64,000 bases of DNA from Microbacterium sp. Au-Mic1. GTDB lineage: Bacteria; Actinomycetota; Actinomycetes; Actinomycetales; Microbacteriaceae. Positions 1-9,577 of the stretch are shown here, one piece after another. The notes beneath the pieces are model-generated. The model worked only from the letters and a program-made list of their open reading frames with translations, did no database searches and was not told where the DNA came from. The translations under genes and the position numbers were made by a program. The stretch covers positions 62,001-126,000 of the forward strand of contig NZ_JAJTTF010000010.1 of NCBI RefSeq assembly GCF_021341785.1. Direction: 5' to 3'. Position 1 is the stretch's first letter. Each line of letters opens with the position of its first letter.

Positions 1-379
1 GCTCCTGCTGCAGACGACGGATGCGCGAGAAGTCCGGCCATGCGACGATCAGCAGCACGATGCCGGCGATGGTCCAGGTCCAGGTCACGCCGAGCAGATC
101 GTTCGGCACGATCACCGACCCGCCGGGGCCGCGACCCGAGATCACCACCATGCCGACGAGCACGCCGAGTCCCGTCACCAGCGCACCCCAGCGGTCGTGC
201 AGCAGCAGCCGCACGGCGAGGAGCATGCCGCCGCAGGCGACGGCGCCGAGCACCAGCCCGACCCACGGCAGCCCCCACACGGAGGTCGAATGCGTCACGG
301 TCGTCGCGAGGCCGAAGACGGCGCCCACCGCGAACAGGGCCACCCACGACAGTGCTCTGCTGAGCCATGATCCACGCAC
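1..379 (-). CDS. Membrane protein, 3' end outside window
   Basis: Read on the minus strand, an open frame begins with GTG at 379 (VRGSWLSRALSWVALF) and stays open to the window edge, so the C-terminus is missing. It shows at least four hydrophobic stretches, including AVGAVFGLATTV, GLVLGAVACGGMLLAV and WTIAGIVLLIVAW, with a basic RIRR near the cut end, so it is a multi-pass inner-membrane protein. It lies 9 bases downstream of azlD on the same strand and may be cotranscribed with it. No enzymatic motif is visible. It resembles small uncharacterised actinobacterial membrane proteins; I cannot name a function. The GTG was chosen because it lies just after the azlD stop. Confidence 0.6.
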   Translation of the reverse strand, partial: MRGSWLSRALSWVALFAVGAVFGLATTVTHSTSVWGLPWVGLVLGAVACGGMLLAVRLLLHDRWGALVTGLGVLVGMVVISGRGPGGSVIVPNDLLGVTWTWTIAGIVLLIVAWPDFSRIRRLQQE

Positions 380-388
380 GGCTCGAGC

Positions 389-703
389 TTACGCGGCCCA
401 GCCGAGGAGCCGCAGGAGAGCAGCGACGACGGCGGCGGCGATCACCACGACGAGGAAGGACTGCCGCAGTGCCAGCAGCCCTGCCGCGACGAGCACCGCG
501 GGCACGCGGGCGTCCACGACGATGTGCGGGCCCGTCGCGAGCGCCTGCACCGAGACGAGCGCGGCGAGCAGTGCGACCGCGAGCAGGTCGGTGATCCGGG
601 CGGGCCGGGGCGCCTCCAGGACGGAAGCCGGCACCAGATAGCCCGCTCCTTTGAGGACGAGGCAGCCGATGGCGGCCAGCAGCACGGCGTTCCACAGGGT
701 CAT
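389..703 (-). CDS. azlD: AzlD family branched-chain amino acid export subunit
   Basis: This 104-residue protein is the small partner of AzlC. The family (LIV-E class) exports branched-chain amino acids and analogues across the cytoplasmic membrane. It has the expected length, about four hydrophobic helices and the usual layout: N-terminal MTLWNAVLLAAIG, a charged turn EAPRPARITD, then two strongly hydrophobic C-terminal helices. Its ATG overlaps the azlC stop (ATGA), so the two are translationally coupled. Substrate is inferred from the family and not shown by the sequence. Confidence 0.85.
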   Translation of the reverse strand: MTLWNAVLLAAIGCLVLKGAGYLVPASVLEAPRPARITDLLAVALLAALVSVQALATGPHIVVDARVPAVLVAAGLLALRQSFLVVVIAAAVVAALLRLLGWAA

Positions 704-1452
704 GACGTCTCCTCCGCGGCCGCGCGGACAGCCGCCTTCGACCCGAACCAGTTGAACCAGCCGACGACGATCGCCACGAACGCCGCCACGAGCACCGGCA
801 GCCCCGGGATCAGCACGGGCGTGAGCGCCGTCGCGACCGCGGCAGCCGCGATGCCGACGGCGATGGCCTGCCGTGTGCGCAGACGCGGCCACAGCAGCGC
901 GAGGAACGCCGCAGCCGCCGCCGCGTCCAGCCCGTAGGTCTTCGGATCCCCCAGCACGTCCCCGAGCAGCGCGCCGAGCAGAGTCGCCAGATTCCAGCCG
1001 ACGTAGATCCCCACCCCGGTGATCCAGAAGCCGACCGTGCGCGCCCGCGGCGACCGCTGTGCGAGCGAGACGGCGGTGGATTCGTCGATCGTGAACGGGG
1101 CCGCGAGCGCACGCCGGGCCGTTCCGCGTCCGATCACCGGCGACATGCGCATGCCGTACGCGACATTGCGCACGCCCAGAAGCAGGGCGGAGGCGATGGC
1201 CGCGGGTGCCGCCGCGAGCCCACCCGCCCCGATCACGCCGACGAAGGCGAACTGGGATCCGCCGGTGAACATCAGCAGGCTCAGCACACAGGTCTGCCAC
1301 ACGTCGAAGCCGCTCGCGACCGCGAGCGCGCCGAACGAGATCCCGTAGGCACTGGTCGCGAGGGCGACCCCGATCGCCTCCCGGCGCGCGACGCGCACCT
1401 CGGCGGCGGCATCCTCCGGGCCACGGTCGATCGTTCGCTCCTCTGAACGCAT
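700..1452 (-). CDS. azlC: AzlC family branched-chain amino acid exporter, large subunit
   Basis: A 250-residue polytopic membrane protein with the AzlC signature near its N-terminus (REAIGVALATSAYGISFGAL) followed by further hydrophobic helices. With AzlD it forms an efflux system for branched-chain amino acids. The start at 1452 (MRSEERTID) leaves a short cytoplasmic N-terminus before the first helix; in-frame ATGs at 1461 and 1470 are possible alternatives. It is coupled to azlD and divergent from an XRE-cupin gene only 65 bases away, the usual arrangement for a local regulator of the exporter. Confidence 0.88.
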   Translation of the reverse strand: MRSEERTIDRGPEDAAAEVRVARREAIGVALATSAYGISFGALAVASGFDVWQTCVLSLLMFTGGSQFAFVGVIGAGGLAAAPAAIASALLLGVRNVAYGMRMSPVIGRGTARRALAAPFTIDESTAVSLAQRSPRARTVGFWITGVGIYVGWNLATLLGALLGDVLGDPKTYGLDAAAAAAFLALLWPRLRTRQAIAVGIAAAAVATALTPVLIPGLPVLVAAFVAIVVGWFNWFGSKAAVRAAAEETS

Positions 1453-1517
1453 GACGATCATTCTGAACATCCGCAAATCGTTTGTCAAGATGAACGAACG
1501 TTTGGAATACTGGCCGG

Positions 1518-2066
1518 ATGGATGATCTCCGTGAGCGCATCTCCCGGTCCCTGCGTCGCGAACGCGAGGCCGTGGGGATCTCCGTCTCCGAGCTCGCCCG
1601 CCGCGCCGGCGTCTCCAAGGCCACCGTGTCGCAGCTGGAGAGCGGATCCTCAGGACCCAGTGTCGAGACCCTGTGGGCGATCGCCGACGCACTGGGCGTG
1701 CCCTTCGCGGCCTTCGTGGAGGAGCGCACCAACGCGCCGACCCTGATCCGGGCCGGCGACCACGCCGGGGTGCCATCCGCCGCGGCGCCGTACCTGGCCA
1801 CGCTCATCGCGGCCTGCCCCCCAGGCGCGCGTCGAGACCTCTACATCATCCAGGCCGAGCCCGGCGAGCCCCGCCGCTCGACGCCGCACCACATCGGCAC
1901 CACCGAGCACGTCGTGCTGATCAGCGGTCGCGCTCTGATCGGCCCTGCCGAGGCTGCCGAGGAGCTGCGGCCCGGCGACTACCTCTCCTACCCCGGCGAT
2001 GCTTCGCATGTGTTCGAGGCGCTCGAACCCGGCACCTCCGCGGTGCTCATCTCCGAGCTGCGCTGA
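1518..2066 (+). CDS. XRE family regulator with C-terminal cupin domain
   Basis: A 182-residue one-component regulator. Residues about 5-60 form an HTH_3 domain (GISVSELARRAGVSKATVSQ is the helix-turn-helix core), and residues about 105-180 form a small-molecule-binding cupin barrel (HHIGTTEHVVLISG and RPGDYLSYPGDASHVFEAL). Members of this architecture commonly control adjacent transport or catabolic genes; the divergent azlCD is the obvious target, with an amino acid or derivative as likely ligand. The start is supported by AATACT at 1506-1511 placed six bases before the ATG, suggesting a leaderless transcript. Confidence 0.85.
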   Translation: MDDLRERISRSLRREREAVGISVSELARRAGVSKATVSQLESGSSGPSVETLWAIADALGVPFAAFVEERTNAPTLIRAGDHAGVPSAAAPYLATLIAACPPGARRDLYIIQAEPGEPRRSTPHHIGTTEHVVLISGRALIGPAEAAEELRPGDYLSYPGDASHVFEALEPGTSAVLISELR

Positions 2067-2113
2067 GGGGCCTGCACGCGGAACGGCCCGCCTGCCGGCC
2101 CGCCCCTCACCGC

Positions 2114-2191
2114 CGAGACCCCCACGCAGAGTCGAAACCCCCACGCAGATCCGTGGATCCGTGGGGGTCTCGACAGCACGTGGGGGTCTCG
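2114..2191. repeat. Nested palindrome (element A) between convergent genes
   Basis: Four copies of a 13-mer are arranged as two forward then two inverted: CGAGACCCCCACG at 2114-2126, CGAAACCCCCACG at 2133-2145, and the inverse CGTGGGGGTCTCG at 2160-2172 and 2179-2191. The centre GATCCGTGGATC at 2148-2159 is itself a hairpin. It fills most of the gap between the XRE gene and typA, which converge here, so it could serve as a bidirectional terminator. Its architecture matches the repeats around the two DUF559 genes elsewhere in the window. Confidence 0.8.
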
Positions 2192-2211
2192 ATGTGCCGT
2201 CCGGCGACGAC

Positions 2212-4122
<1,911 letters not shown>

Positions 4123-4227
4123 GAAGGTGTCCTAAGCAGATGGGGTTTCGCCCGGGAATCCGGACTCTTCAGGATACAACACCGCTCCTGGACGTCCTCT
4201 GCGGGGCTCATGCATACCGGCTCGCCG

Positions 4228-4233
4228 TACGCT
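4228..4233 (+). promoter_or_regulatory. Leaderless -10 box of the CPBP gene
   Basis: TACGCT ends six bases before the ATG at 4240. This spacing puts the transcription start on the start codon and decides between ATG 4240 and the in-frame ATG 4210, in favour of 4240. Confidence 0.55.
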
Positions 4234-4239
4234 CGACCC

Positions 4240-5037
4240 ATGAGGATCGCGCTGCCCCCTCCCCCGCCGGACGCACCGTCGCGGGCACGGATCGGCTGGG
4301 AGATCGCGATCGTGCTCTGTCTCGGGCTCGGTCAGTCCGCGGTGTACGCGATCGTGCAGCTGCTGGACCGCCTGTCGCTGTCGACGCCGCTGGCGGATCA
4401 GACCGCGACCCTGAACCCCTCGCAGTCCAGCCGCGAGCTGTTCGACCTGGTCTATCAACTGCTCGGGATCGGCTTCTCCGTGGTGCCGGCGCTGCTGGTG
4501 TGCTTCCTGCTCTGGCGCCCGGCGCGCCCCCGCCTCGGTGCGCTGGGGTTGGACGACGCCCGCATCGGCCGGGACACGGGAGGCGGCCTTCTGCTCGTGC
4601 TCGCGATCGGGATCCCCGGGCTGGCGCTCTATGTCGTGGGGCGGCTGAACGGCTGGTTCGTCGCGGTGGACCCGGGGGCCCAGAGCACGTACTGGTGGAC
4701 GATCCCCGTGCTGCTCCTGTCCGCGGCGCGCGCCGCCGTGCAAGAGGAGTTCGTGGTGCTCGGCTACCTCTTCGCGCGGCTGCGCCAGCTCGGCTGGGGG
4801 CCGTGGACGATCCTCGTCGCCACGTCGGTCCTGCGCGCGAGCTACCACCTGTACCAGGGACCCGGCGCGTTCCTCGGCAACCTCGGCATGGGGCTGCTGT
4901 TCGGCTTCCTGTTCCTGCGCACCGGCCGGCTGCTGCCGTTCCTCGTCGCGCACTTCGTCATTGATGCCGCGGTCTTCGTCGGGTACCCCTGGGCGGCGGC
5001 GATGTGGCCGACGCTGTTCGGCCTGCCGGCGCACTGA
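4240..5037 (+). CDS. CPBP family intramembrane metalloprotease-like protein
   Basis: A 265-residue polytopic membrane protein with the motifs of the CPBP (CAAX protease and bacteriocin-processing, Abi) family: motif 1 VQEEFVVLGYLFARL at about 169-183 with the paired glutamates, motif 2 LRASYHLYQG, and motif 3 HFVIDAAVFVG. These residues build the intramembrane active site in known members. Substrates of most bacterial CPBP proteins are unknown; roles include peptide maturation and self-immunity, and nothing nearby points to one. The gene is divergent from typA. Confidence 0.85.
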   Translation: MRIALPPPPPDAPSRARIGWEIAIVLCLGLGQSAVYAIVQLLDRLSLSTPLADQTATLNPSQSSRELFDLVYQLLGIGFSVVPALLVCFLLWRPARPRLGALGLDDARIGRDTGGGLLLVLAIGIPGLALYVVGRLNGWFVAVDPGAQSTYWWTIPVLLLSAARAAVQEEFVVLGYLFARLRQLGWGPWTILVATSVLRASYHLYQGPGAFLGNLGMGLLFGFLFLRTGRLLPFLVAHFVIDAAVFVGYPWAAAMWPTLFGLPAH

Positions 5038-5086
5038 CTCTCCGCCCCGCCCGTCCCGGCCGCACGCCCGAATCTCGGATCCAGAT

Positions 5087-5161
5087 CCGCGAGACCGAAT
5101 CTGCGTCTCGAGACCGACGATAAGAACTTCGATCTCGAGACAGATGTTCGGTCTCGCGGTC
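5087..5161. repeat. Palindromic repeat (element B), left of AbiEi/DUF559 gene
   Basis: Outer arms CCGCGAGACCGAA (5087-5099) and TTCGGTCTCGCGG (5147-5159) are perfect inverted repeats, with inner arms CTCGAGA (5107-5113) and TCTCGAG (5133-5139) around a loop containing CGATAAGAAC. The same 75-bp unit recurs in the same orientation at 6280-6354; by eye about 67 of 75 positions agree. It lies 100 bases upstream of the gene between the two copies. Confidence 0.9.
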
Positions 5162-5261
5162 GGCATCCGCTCGTCCTCCACAGGTTCCGACGAGGCGGTG
5201 TTCCGCGCGGTTTCCGCAGGGGCCCTCTCATGTCGCACGCGGAGAGACGAAGATCGGGGCG

Positions 5262-6230
5262 ATGAACACCCGTTCCGATTCCGTCGCGGAAAGCGCCCTC
5301 GTCTGTGCTCCCGTCGAGCTGCTCCGACCGAGCGGAGCAGCGAACGCCAGTCTGATGAATCGCGCCTGGCATCGAGGCGAGCTCATCCGGGTGATGCCCG
5401 GCGTCTATGCAGAAACGAGAGCCTGGCGTGAACTGCCGCGCTGGAGCCGCTACCTCGCGCAGGTGCATGCGGTCGCCATGAAGGATCCGAATGCCGTGTT
5501 CTGCGGGCTGTCGGCGGCCGCCCTTCGCGGGGTCTACCTCGGCCGGGTCGATGAGCCGATCCACGTGCTCGAGCCTCTTGGATCCAGTCGAATCGCGGGC
5601 AGGATCCGTATCCATACCGGCGCCCTGGATCGTGCGATCGAGGAGCTCGACGGCACCCTTCTCACGGGGATCCCGGACACCATCGTGGATGTCGCTCGAT
5701 CCGTACCTCCGATCGAAGGTCTCGCCTACGCAGATGCGCTTCTGCGGCGCACGCAGTACCCGAATCCGGAGCAGCTACGAGCGATCAACGAGAGTCGTAA
5801 CACGTCACGCGGGCGCCGGAACGCGCGATGGGCGCTTGAACGTGCCACCGGCGTGCCCGAAAGCCCGCTCGAGTCGCTGAGCCTCGGTGTCATGGAGTCG
5901 GCGGGATTCGAGATTCCCGAGCTGCAGGTCGAGTTCCGGCTCGACGGCTACGTGGACCGCGCCGACTTCTTCTGGCCGAGCAGAAGACTGATCGGCGAGG
6001 CAGACGGCGGGATCAAGTACGACGGAACACTCCAGGACCCGACCGGGGCGATCCTGCGTGAGAAGCGGCGCGATTCCCGCCTTCGCCGCCAGGCTTCGGG
6101 CCTCATGCACTGGGGCTGGAGCGAAGTCCGGGACTCCGACCTTCTGACCACGATTCTGGCGAACGCCGGTGTGCCCCGTCCGCATCGCCGCGACGCTGCC
6201 TTGCTCGCCACACTCCGCGACCTCGCGTGA
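5262..6230 (+). CDS. AbiEi-type winged-helix protein with DUF559-like nuclease domain
   Basis: A 322-residue protein of a type common in actinobacteria, often labelled AbiEi antitoxin-like. The N-terminal third has the AbiEi-like wHTH pattern (RAWHRGELIRVMPGVYAE) and GLSAAALRGVYL. The C-terminal third looks like a Vsr/DUF559 nuclease fold: acidic residues in YVDRADFFWPSRRLIGEADG, then IKYDG and a basic REKRRDSRLRRQ, giving D...ExD...K spacing. No partner toxin gene adjoins it. It is somewhat less GC-rich than its neighbours and lies between two direct copies of a 75-bp palindrome, suggesting acquisition as a unit. Biochemical function is unknown; it could be a nuclease, a regulator, or both. 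Confidence 0.72.
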   Translation: MNTRSDSVAESALVCAPVELLRPSGAANASLMNRAWHRGELIRVMPGVYAETRAWRELPRWSRYLAQVHAVAMKDPNAVFCGLSAAALRGVYLGRVDEPIHVLEPLGSSRIAGRIRIHTGALDRAIEELDGTLLTGIPDTIVDVARSVPPIEGLAYADALLRRTQYPNPEQLRAINESRNTSRGRRNARWALERATGVPESPLESLSLGVMESAGFEIPELQVEFRLDGYVDRADFFWPSRRLIGEADGGIKYDGTLQDPTGAILREKRRDSRLRRQASGLMHWGWSEVRDSDLLTTILANAGVPRPHRRDAALLATLRDLA

Positions 6231-6247
6231 CCACGGTCGACAGCCAC

Positions 6248-6268
6248 GGCACCATGGCGCATGGTGCC
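6248..6268 (+). terminator. Hairpin after the AbiEi/DUF559-type gene
   Basis: GGCACCATG (6248-6256) and CATGGTGCC (6260-6268) form a 9-bp perfect stem with a three-base loop, 18 bases after the stop codon. There is no U-tract, which is usual in this genome. Confidence 0.5.
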
Positions 6269-6279
6269 GCATGCTGTGA

Positions 6280-6354
6280 CCGCGAGACCGAACCTGCGTC
6301 CCGAGACCGCCGATAAGAACGTCCGTTTCGAGACAGAAGTTCGGTCTCGCGGTC
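6280..6354. repeat. Palindromic repeat (element C), right of AbiEi/DUF559 gene
   Basis: A direct copy of element B. The outer arms extend to 15 bp: GACCGCGAGACCGAA (6278-6292) and TTCGGTCTCGCGGTC (6340-6354). The central CGATAAGAAC is conserved. It separates the AbiEi/DUF559 gene from the convergent PH-domain gene. Confidence 0.9.
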
Positions 6355-6384
6355 AGTACGGGAGCGGCCGGACCTGCCGAGCGG

Positions 6385-6969
6385 TCAGCGGGTGACCGCG
6401 ACCGCGATCACGGCTCCGACCGCGATCACGACGAGAGCGCCGATCGCCGGCCAGTCCCAGCTGCGCCGGATCGGCGCGTCCACGCCCACCCCCGCGGCTC
6501 CCCGCGGGCGCTCGACGGCGTTCTCCCAGCGGGTGCGCACCTCCGTGAGCGTCTGCAGGCTCTGCGGCACCTTGACCTCGCCCGAGCGCCTGCTCAGCCG
6601 CGGCGACTGGATGCGGCCGGGGCCGCCCCAGCACGCCAGCTTCCGACCGTCGTCGAGAGCGAAGTCCAGCTGCCAGCGCAGGTCGAGCTCGGCGACCCGG
6701 CGCCAGCCGAACGTCGTGCGGCGCAGGAAGTTCTGCACGGTCGCGCCGTCCTCGTCCACCCGCACCATCGACACCACGCTGATCACGTAGACGAGCCACA
6801 GCACCAGCAGCACCCACGGCGCGTACAGCAGCATCTGGGCCCAGCTGCCGCGCACCACCGCGTCGCCGAGCAGGAAGACGGCGAGCACCGCGCACAGCAC
6901 GAGCACGGCGATGCCCGTGGACGCGCGGTACGTCCGCGCGCCCACGGGCATCTGGTCCATCGAACTCAC
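6385..6969 (-). CDS. PH-domain (bPH_6-like) membrane protein
   Basis: A 194-residue protein with two N-terminal hydrophobic helices (IAVLVLCAVLAVFLLGDAV and APWVLLVLWLVYVISVVSMV), a central domain (VRVDEDGATVQNFLRRTTFG then WRRVAELD) resembling the bacterial PH domain bPH_6 found in actinobacterial membrane proteins, and a C-terminal helix (WPAIGALVVIAVGAVIAVAV). The GTG start overlaps the stop of the ATPase gene upstream (GTGA), so it is the last gene of the peptide-transporter operon. Its role there is unknown; the family is uncharacterised. A start at the internal ATG nine bases later is also possible. Confidence 0.65.
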   Translation of the reverse strand: MSSMDQMPVGARTYRASTGIAVLVLCAVLAVFLLGDAVVRGSWAQMLLYAPWVLLVLWLVYVISVVSMVRVDEDGATVQNFLRRTTFGWRRVAELDLRWQLDFALDDGRKLACWGGPGRIQSPRLSRRSGEVKVPQSLQTLTEVRTRWENAVERPRGAAGVGVDAPIRRSWDWPAIGALVVIAVGAVIAVAVTR

Positions 6970-8639
6970 GCGCTGCGACCGCCCAGGGCGATCGAGACGC
7001 CGGGGATGGCCTGGAGCAGCCGCTCCGTGTACTCCTGCTGGGGGTTGGCGAAGATCTCGTCCACCGTGCCCTGCTCGACCAGCTTGCCCTTCTCCATCAC
7101 GCAGACCAGGTCGGCCGCGACGCGCACGACCGCGAGGTCGTGCGTGATGAACAGGTACGTGAGGTCGAGCTCGCTCTGCAGCTCGGCGAGCAGCTTCAGG
7201 ATCTGATCCTGCACCAGCACGTCGAGCGCGGAGACCGCCTCGTCGAGGACGACGATGTCGGGCTTGAGCGCCAGCGCACGCGCGATCGCGACGCGCTGAC
7301 GCTGACCGCCGGACAGCTCGTTCGGATACCTGGTCGCCAGCTCCCGCGGCAGCGAGACCTGATCCAGCAGCTCGAGCACCCGCTCCCGGCGCGACGCCTT
7401 GTCGCCCACCCCGTGGATGTCCATGGGCTCCGAGATGGTGTTGCCGATGTTCCGCAGCGGATCCATGGATCCATACGGATCCTGGAACACGGGCTGCATG
7501 CGTCGGCGCAGTGCGAGCGTCTCACGGCCGGAGAGGCTGGAGATGTCGACGCCGTCGATCGCGATCGAGCCGCTCGTCACGTCCTCCAGCTTCAGCACCA
7601 TCTTCGCGACCGTCGACTTCCCCGAGCCCGACTCGCCGACGAGCGCCAGCGTCTTGCCCTTGGGGATGTCGAACGAGACCGCGTCCACCGCGCGGAACGG
7701 CACGCTGCGGAACTGGCCCTGACGGATCCGGTAGTCCTTGGTCAGATCGCGCACGGAGACCGTCGGCGCGATGCCGGCGATGTCCTCGCTGGTCTCGATG
7801 CCCTGCCGCTCGTGGACGGCCTGGATGCGCTGCGACGCGATGCTGGGAGCCGCGGCCACCAGCTTCTTCGTGTACGGGTGCAGCGGGTTCTCCAGGATCT
7901 CCCGGCTGGGCCCGGCCTCGACGATCTCGCCGTTCTGCATGACGATGATCTTCTCGGCGCGCTCGGCCGCGAGACCGAGGTCGTGCGTGATCAGCAGGAC
8001 CGCCGTCCCCTTCTCCTTCGTCAGCGACGCCAGGTGATCCAGGATCACGCGCTGCACCGTGACGTCCAGCGCCGAGGTGGGCTCGTCCGCGATGAGCAGC
8101 TTCGGGTCGGCCGCGAGGCCGATGCCGATCAGCGCGCGCTGGCGCATGCCACCCGAGAACTGGTGCGGGTACTGGTGCAGACGCTTGGCGGCGTCCGCGA
8201 GACCCGCCTGCTGCAGCACCTCGACGGCCCGCGCCTCGATCTCCTTGCGCCCGGTGGCGAGACCGTTCGCACGGATCGCCTCCTTGACCTGGAAGCCGAT
8301 CGACCACACGGGGTTGAGGTTGGACATCGGATCCTGGGGCACGTAGCCGATCTCGCGGCCGCGGATCTTCTCCATCTGCCCCTCGGTGAGCCCGGTCAGC
8401 TCCTGACCGTCCAGCGTGATGCTGCCCGCGGTCACGTGACCGGTTCCGGGCAGCAGGTTGACGATCGCGGATGCGGTCGTCGACTTGCCGGATCCGGACT
8501 CGCCCACGATGGCCAACGTCTCGCCTGCGTACAGGTCGAGGTTGACGCCATGCAGCACCTCGCGCGAGCTCTTCTGGGTGTCGAACGCGACGCGCAGGTC
8601 GCGGATCCGCAGCAGCGGTGTGTCAGCGTTCGCGCTCAT
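6966..8639 (-). CDS. Peptide ABC transporter, fused double ATPase (DppD-DppF type)
   Basis: A 557-residue protein with two complete ABC ATPase domains in one chain. Each half has a Walker A (GESGSGKST), a signature (FSGGMRQRAL in the first, LSGGQRQRVAI in the second) and a Walker B (LLIADEPTSALDV; IVVLDEAVSALDVL). The first half ends with the oligopeptide-transporter C-terminal region (NPLHPYTKKLVAAAPS). In many bacteria these are separate D and F genes; fusion is common in actinobacteria. It powers uptake by the two permeases upstream and starts with ATGA overlap on the permease gene. The ATG at 8639 was taken instead of the much longer open frame because it begins the first ABC domain directly. 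Confidence 0.93.
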   Translation of the reverse strand: MSANADTPLLRIRDLRVAFDTQKSSREVLHGVNLDLYAGETLAIVGESGSGKSTTASAIVNLLPGTGHVTAGSITLDGQELTGLTEGQMEKIRGREIGYVPQDPMSNLNPVWSIGFQVKEAIRANGLATGRKEIEARAVEVLQQAGLADAAKRLHQYPHQFSGGMRQRALIGIGLAADPKLLIADEPTSALDVTVQRVILDHLASLTKEKGTAVLLITHDLGLAAERAEKIIVMQNGEIVEAGPSREILENPLHPYTKKLVAAAPSIASQRIQAVHERQGIETSEDIAGIAPTVSVRDLTKDYRIRQGQFRSVPFRAVDAVSFDIPKGKTLALVGESGSGKSTVAKMVLKLEDVTSGSIAIDGVDISSLSGRETLALRRRMQPVFQDPYGSMDPLRNIGNTISEPMDIHGVGDKASRRERVLELLDQVSLPRELATRYPNELSGGQRQRVAIARALALKPDIVVLDEAVSALDVLVQDQILKLLAELQSELDLTYLFITHDLAVVRVAADLVCVMEKGKLVEQGTVDEIFANPQQEYTERLLQAIPGVSIALGGRSA

Positions 8640-9577
8640 CGGCGAGCCCTCGCTCTCGGGTCGAGGGCGTCTCGCACGAGCTCGCCCAGCATGATGAACG
8701 CGAGCACCGTGACGGTCAGCGCGATCGACGGGTAGATGAGGGCCATCGGCGCGACGCGCAGCGACTGCTGCGCCTGGCTGATGTCGTTGCCCCAGCTCAT
8801 GGTGCCGCTGCCGAGTCCGACGCCGAGGAACGACAGCGTCGCCTCGGCGACGATGGCGGCGGCGAGGCTCAGGGTGGTGACGACCAGCAGCGGTGCGATC
8901 GCGTTGGGGATGACGTGCGACATGAGGGTGCCGAACCGCGACTTGCCGAGCGCACGCGAGGCCATCACGAAGTCGGCCTGACGCACACGCAGCACCTCCG
9001 CTCGCACGACGCGTGCCGTGGATGCCCACGCGAACCCTCCGATCGCCACCGCCAACGTGAACACGTTGCGGTACTGCGCGAACACGCTCATCACGACGAC
9101 GGCAGCGAGGATGTAGGGGATCGAGAAGAAGATGTCGCCGACGCGCGACAGCAGGCCGTCAAGCCAGCCGCCGTAGAACCCGGCCAGGGCCCCCATGATG
9201 AGACCGATCGAGGATCCGATCAGGGTCGCGAGCAGGCCGACCGAGAGCGAGGTGCGAGCGCCCCACACGGTACGGGCGTAGATGTCGCAGCCCTGGAACG
9301 TGAAGCCGAGCGGGTGCCCAGCGGTCGGTCCCCCGTTGGAGTTGGACAGCTGACAGTTGCTGTTCGGCGGGGTCTGCGTGAACAGCGTCGGGGCGACGGC
9401 CATGACGAGCACGATGAACACGATGACGAGCGAGATCCAGAACATCGGCCGGCGGCGCATGTCCGCCCAGGCGTCCCGCCAGAGGTTGGACGGCTTCTCC
9501 GCGATCTTGATCGCGTCGACCGCGATCGTGCCCTCGGGAATGGGAGCGACGTAGTGCGTCGCACTGGTGTCAGACAT
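8636..9577 (-). CDS. Peptide ABC transporter permease (DppC type)
   Basis: A 313-residue inner-membrane permease. After a cytoplasmic N-terminus (SNLWRDAWADMRRRPMFW) a first helix follows, then a periplasmic segment with the HPLGFTFQGCDIYARTVWG pattern typical of the C-type subunit of Dpp/Opp systems, and the BPD_transp_1 core with the ATPase-contact loop around ASRALGKSRFGTLMSHVIPN. It pairs with the B-type permease, whose stop codon it overlaps by eight bases, and with the fused ATPase downstream. Confidence 0.92.
   Translation of the reverse strand: MSDTSATHYVAPIPEGTIAVDAIKIAEKPSNLWRDAWADMRRRPMFWISLVIVFIVLVMAVAPTLFTQTPPNSNCQLSNSNGGPTAGHPLGFTFQGCDIYARTVWGARTSLSVGLLATLIGSSIGLIMGALAGFYGGWLDGLLSRVGDIFFSIPYILAAVVVMSVFAQYRNVFTLAVAIGGFAWASTARVVRAEVLRVRQADFVMASRALGKSRFGTLMSHVIPNAIAPLLVVTTLSLAAAIVAEATLSFLGVGLGSGTMSWGNDISQAQQSLRVAPMALIYPSIALTVTVLAFIMLGELVRDALDPRARARR

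Noticed and set aside
5262-6230. Complete AbiE type IV toxin-antitoxin system
   Set aside because: No AbiEii nucleotidyltransferase toxin gene adjoins either AbiEi-like gene in this window.
7140-8735. 531-residue plus-strand frame opposite the fused ATPase
   Set aside because: It is antisense to intact Walker A, signature and Walker B motifs and has no recognisable domain.
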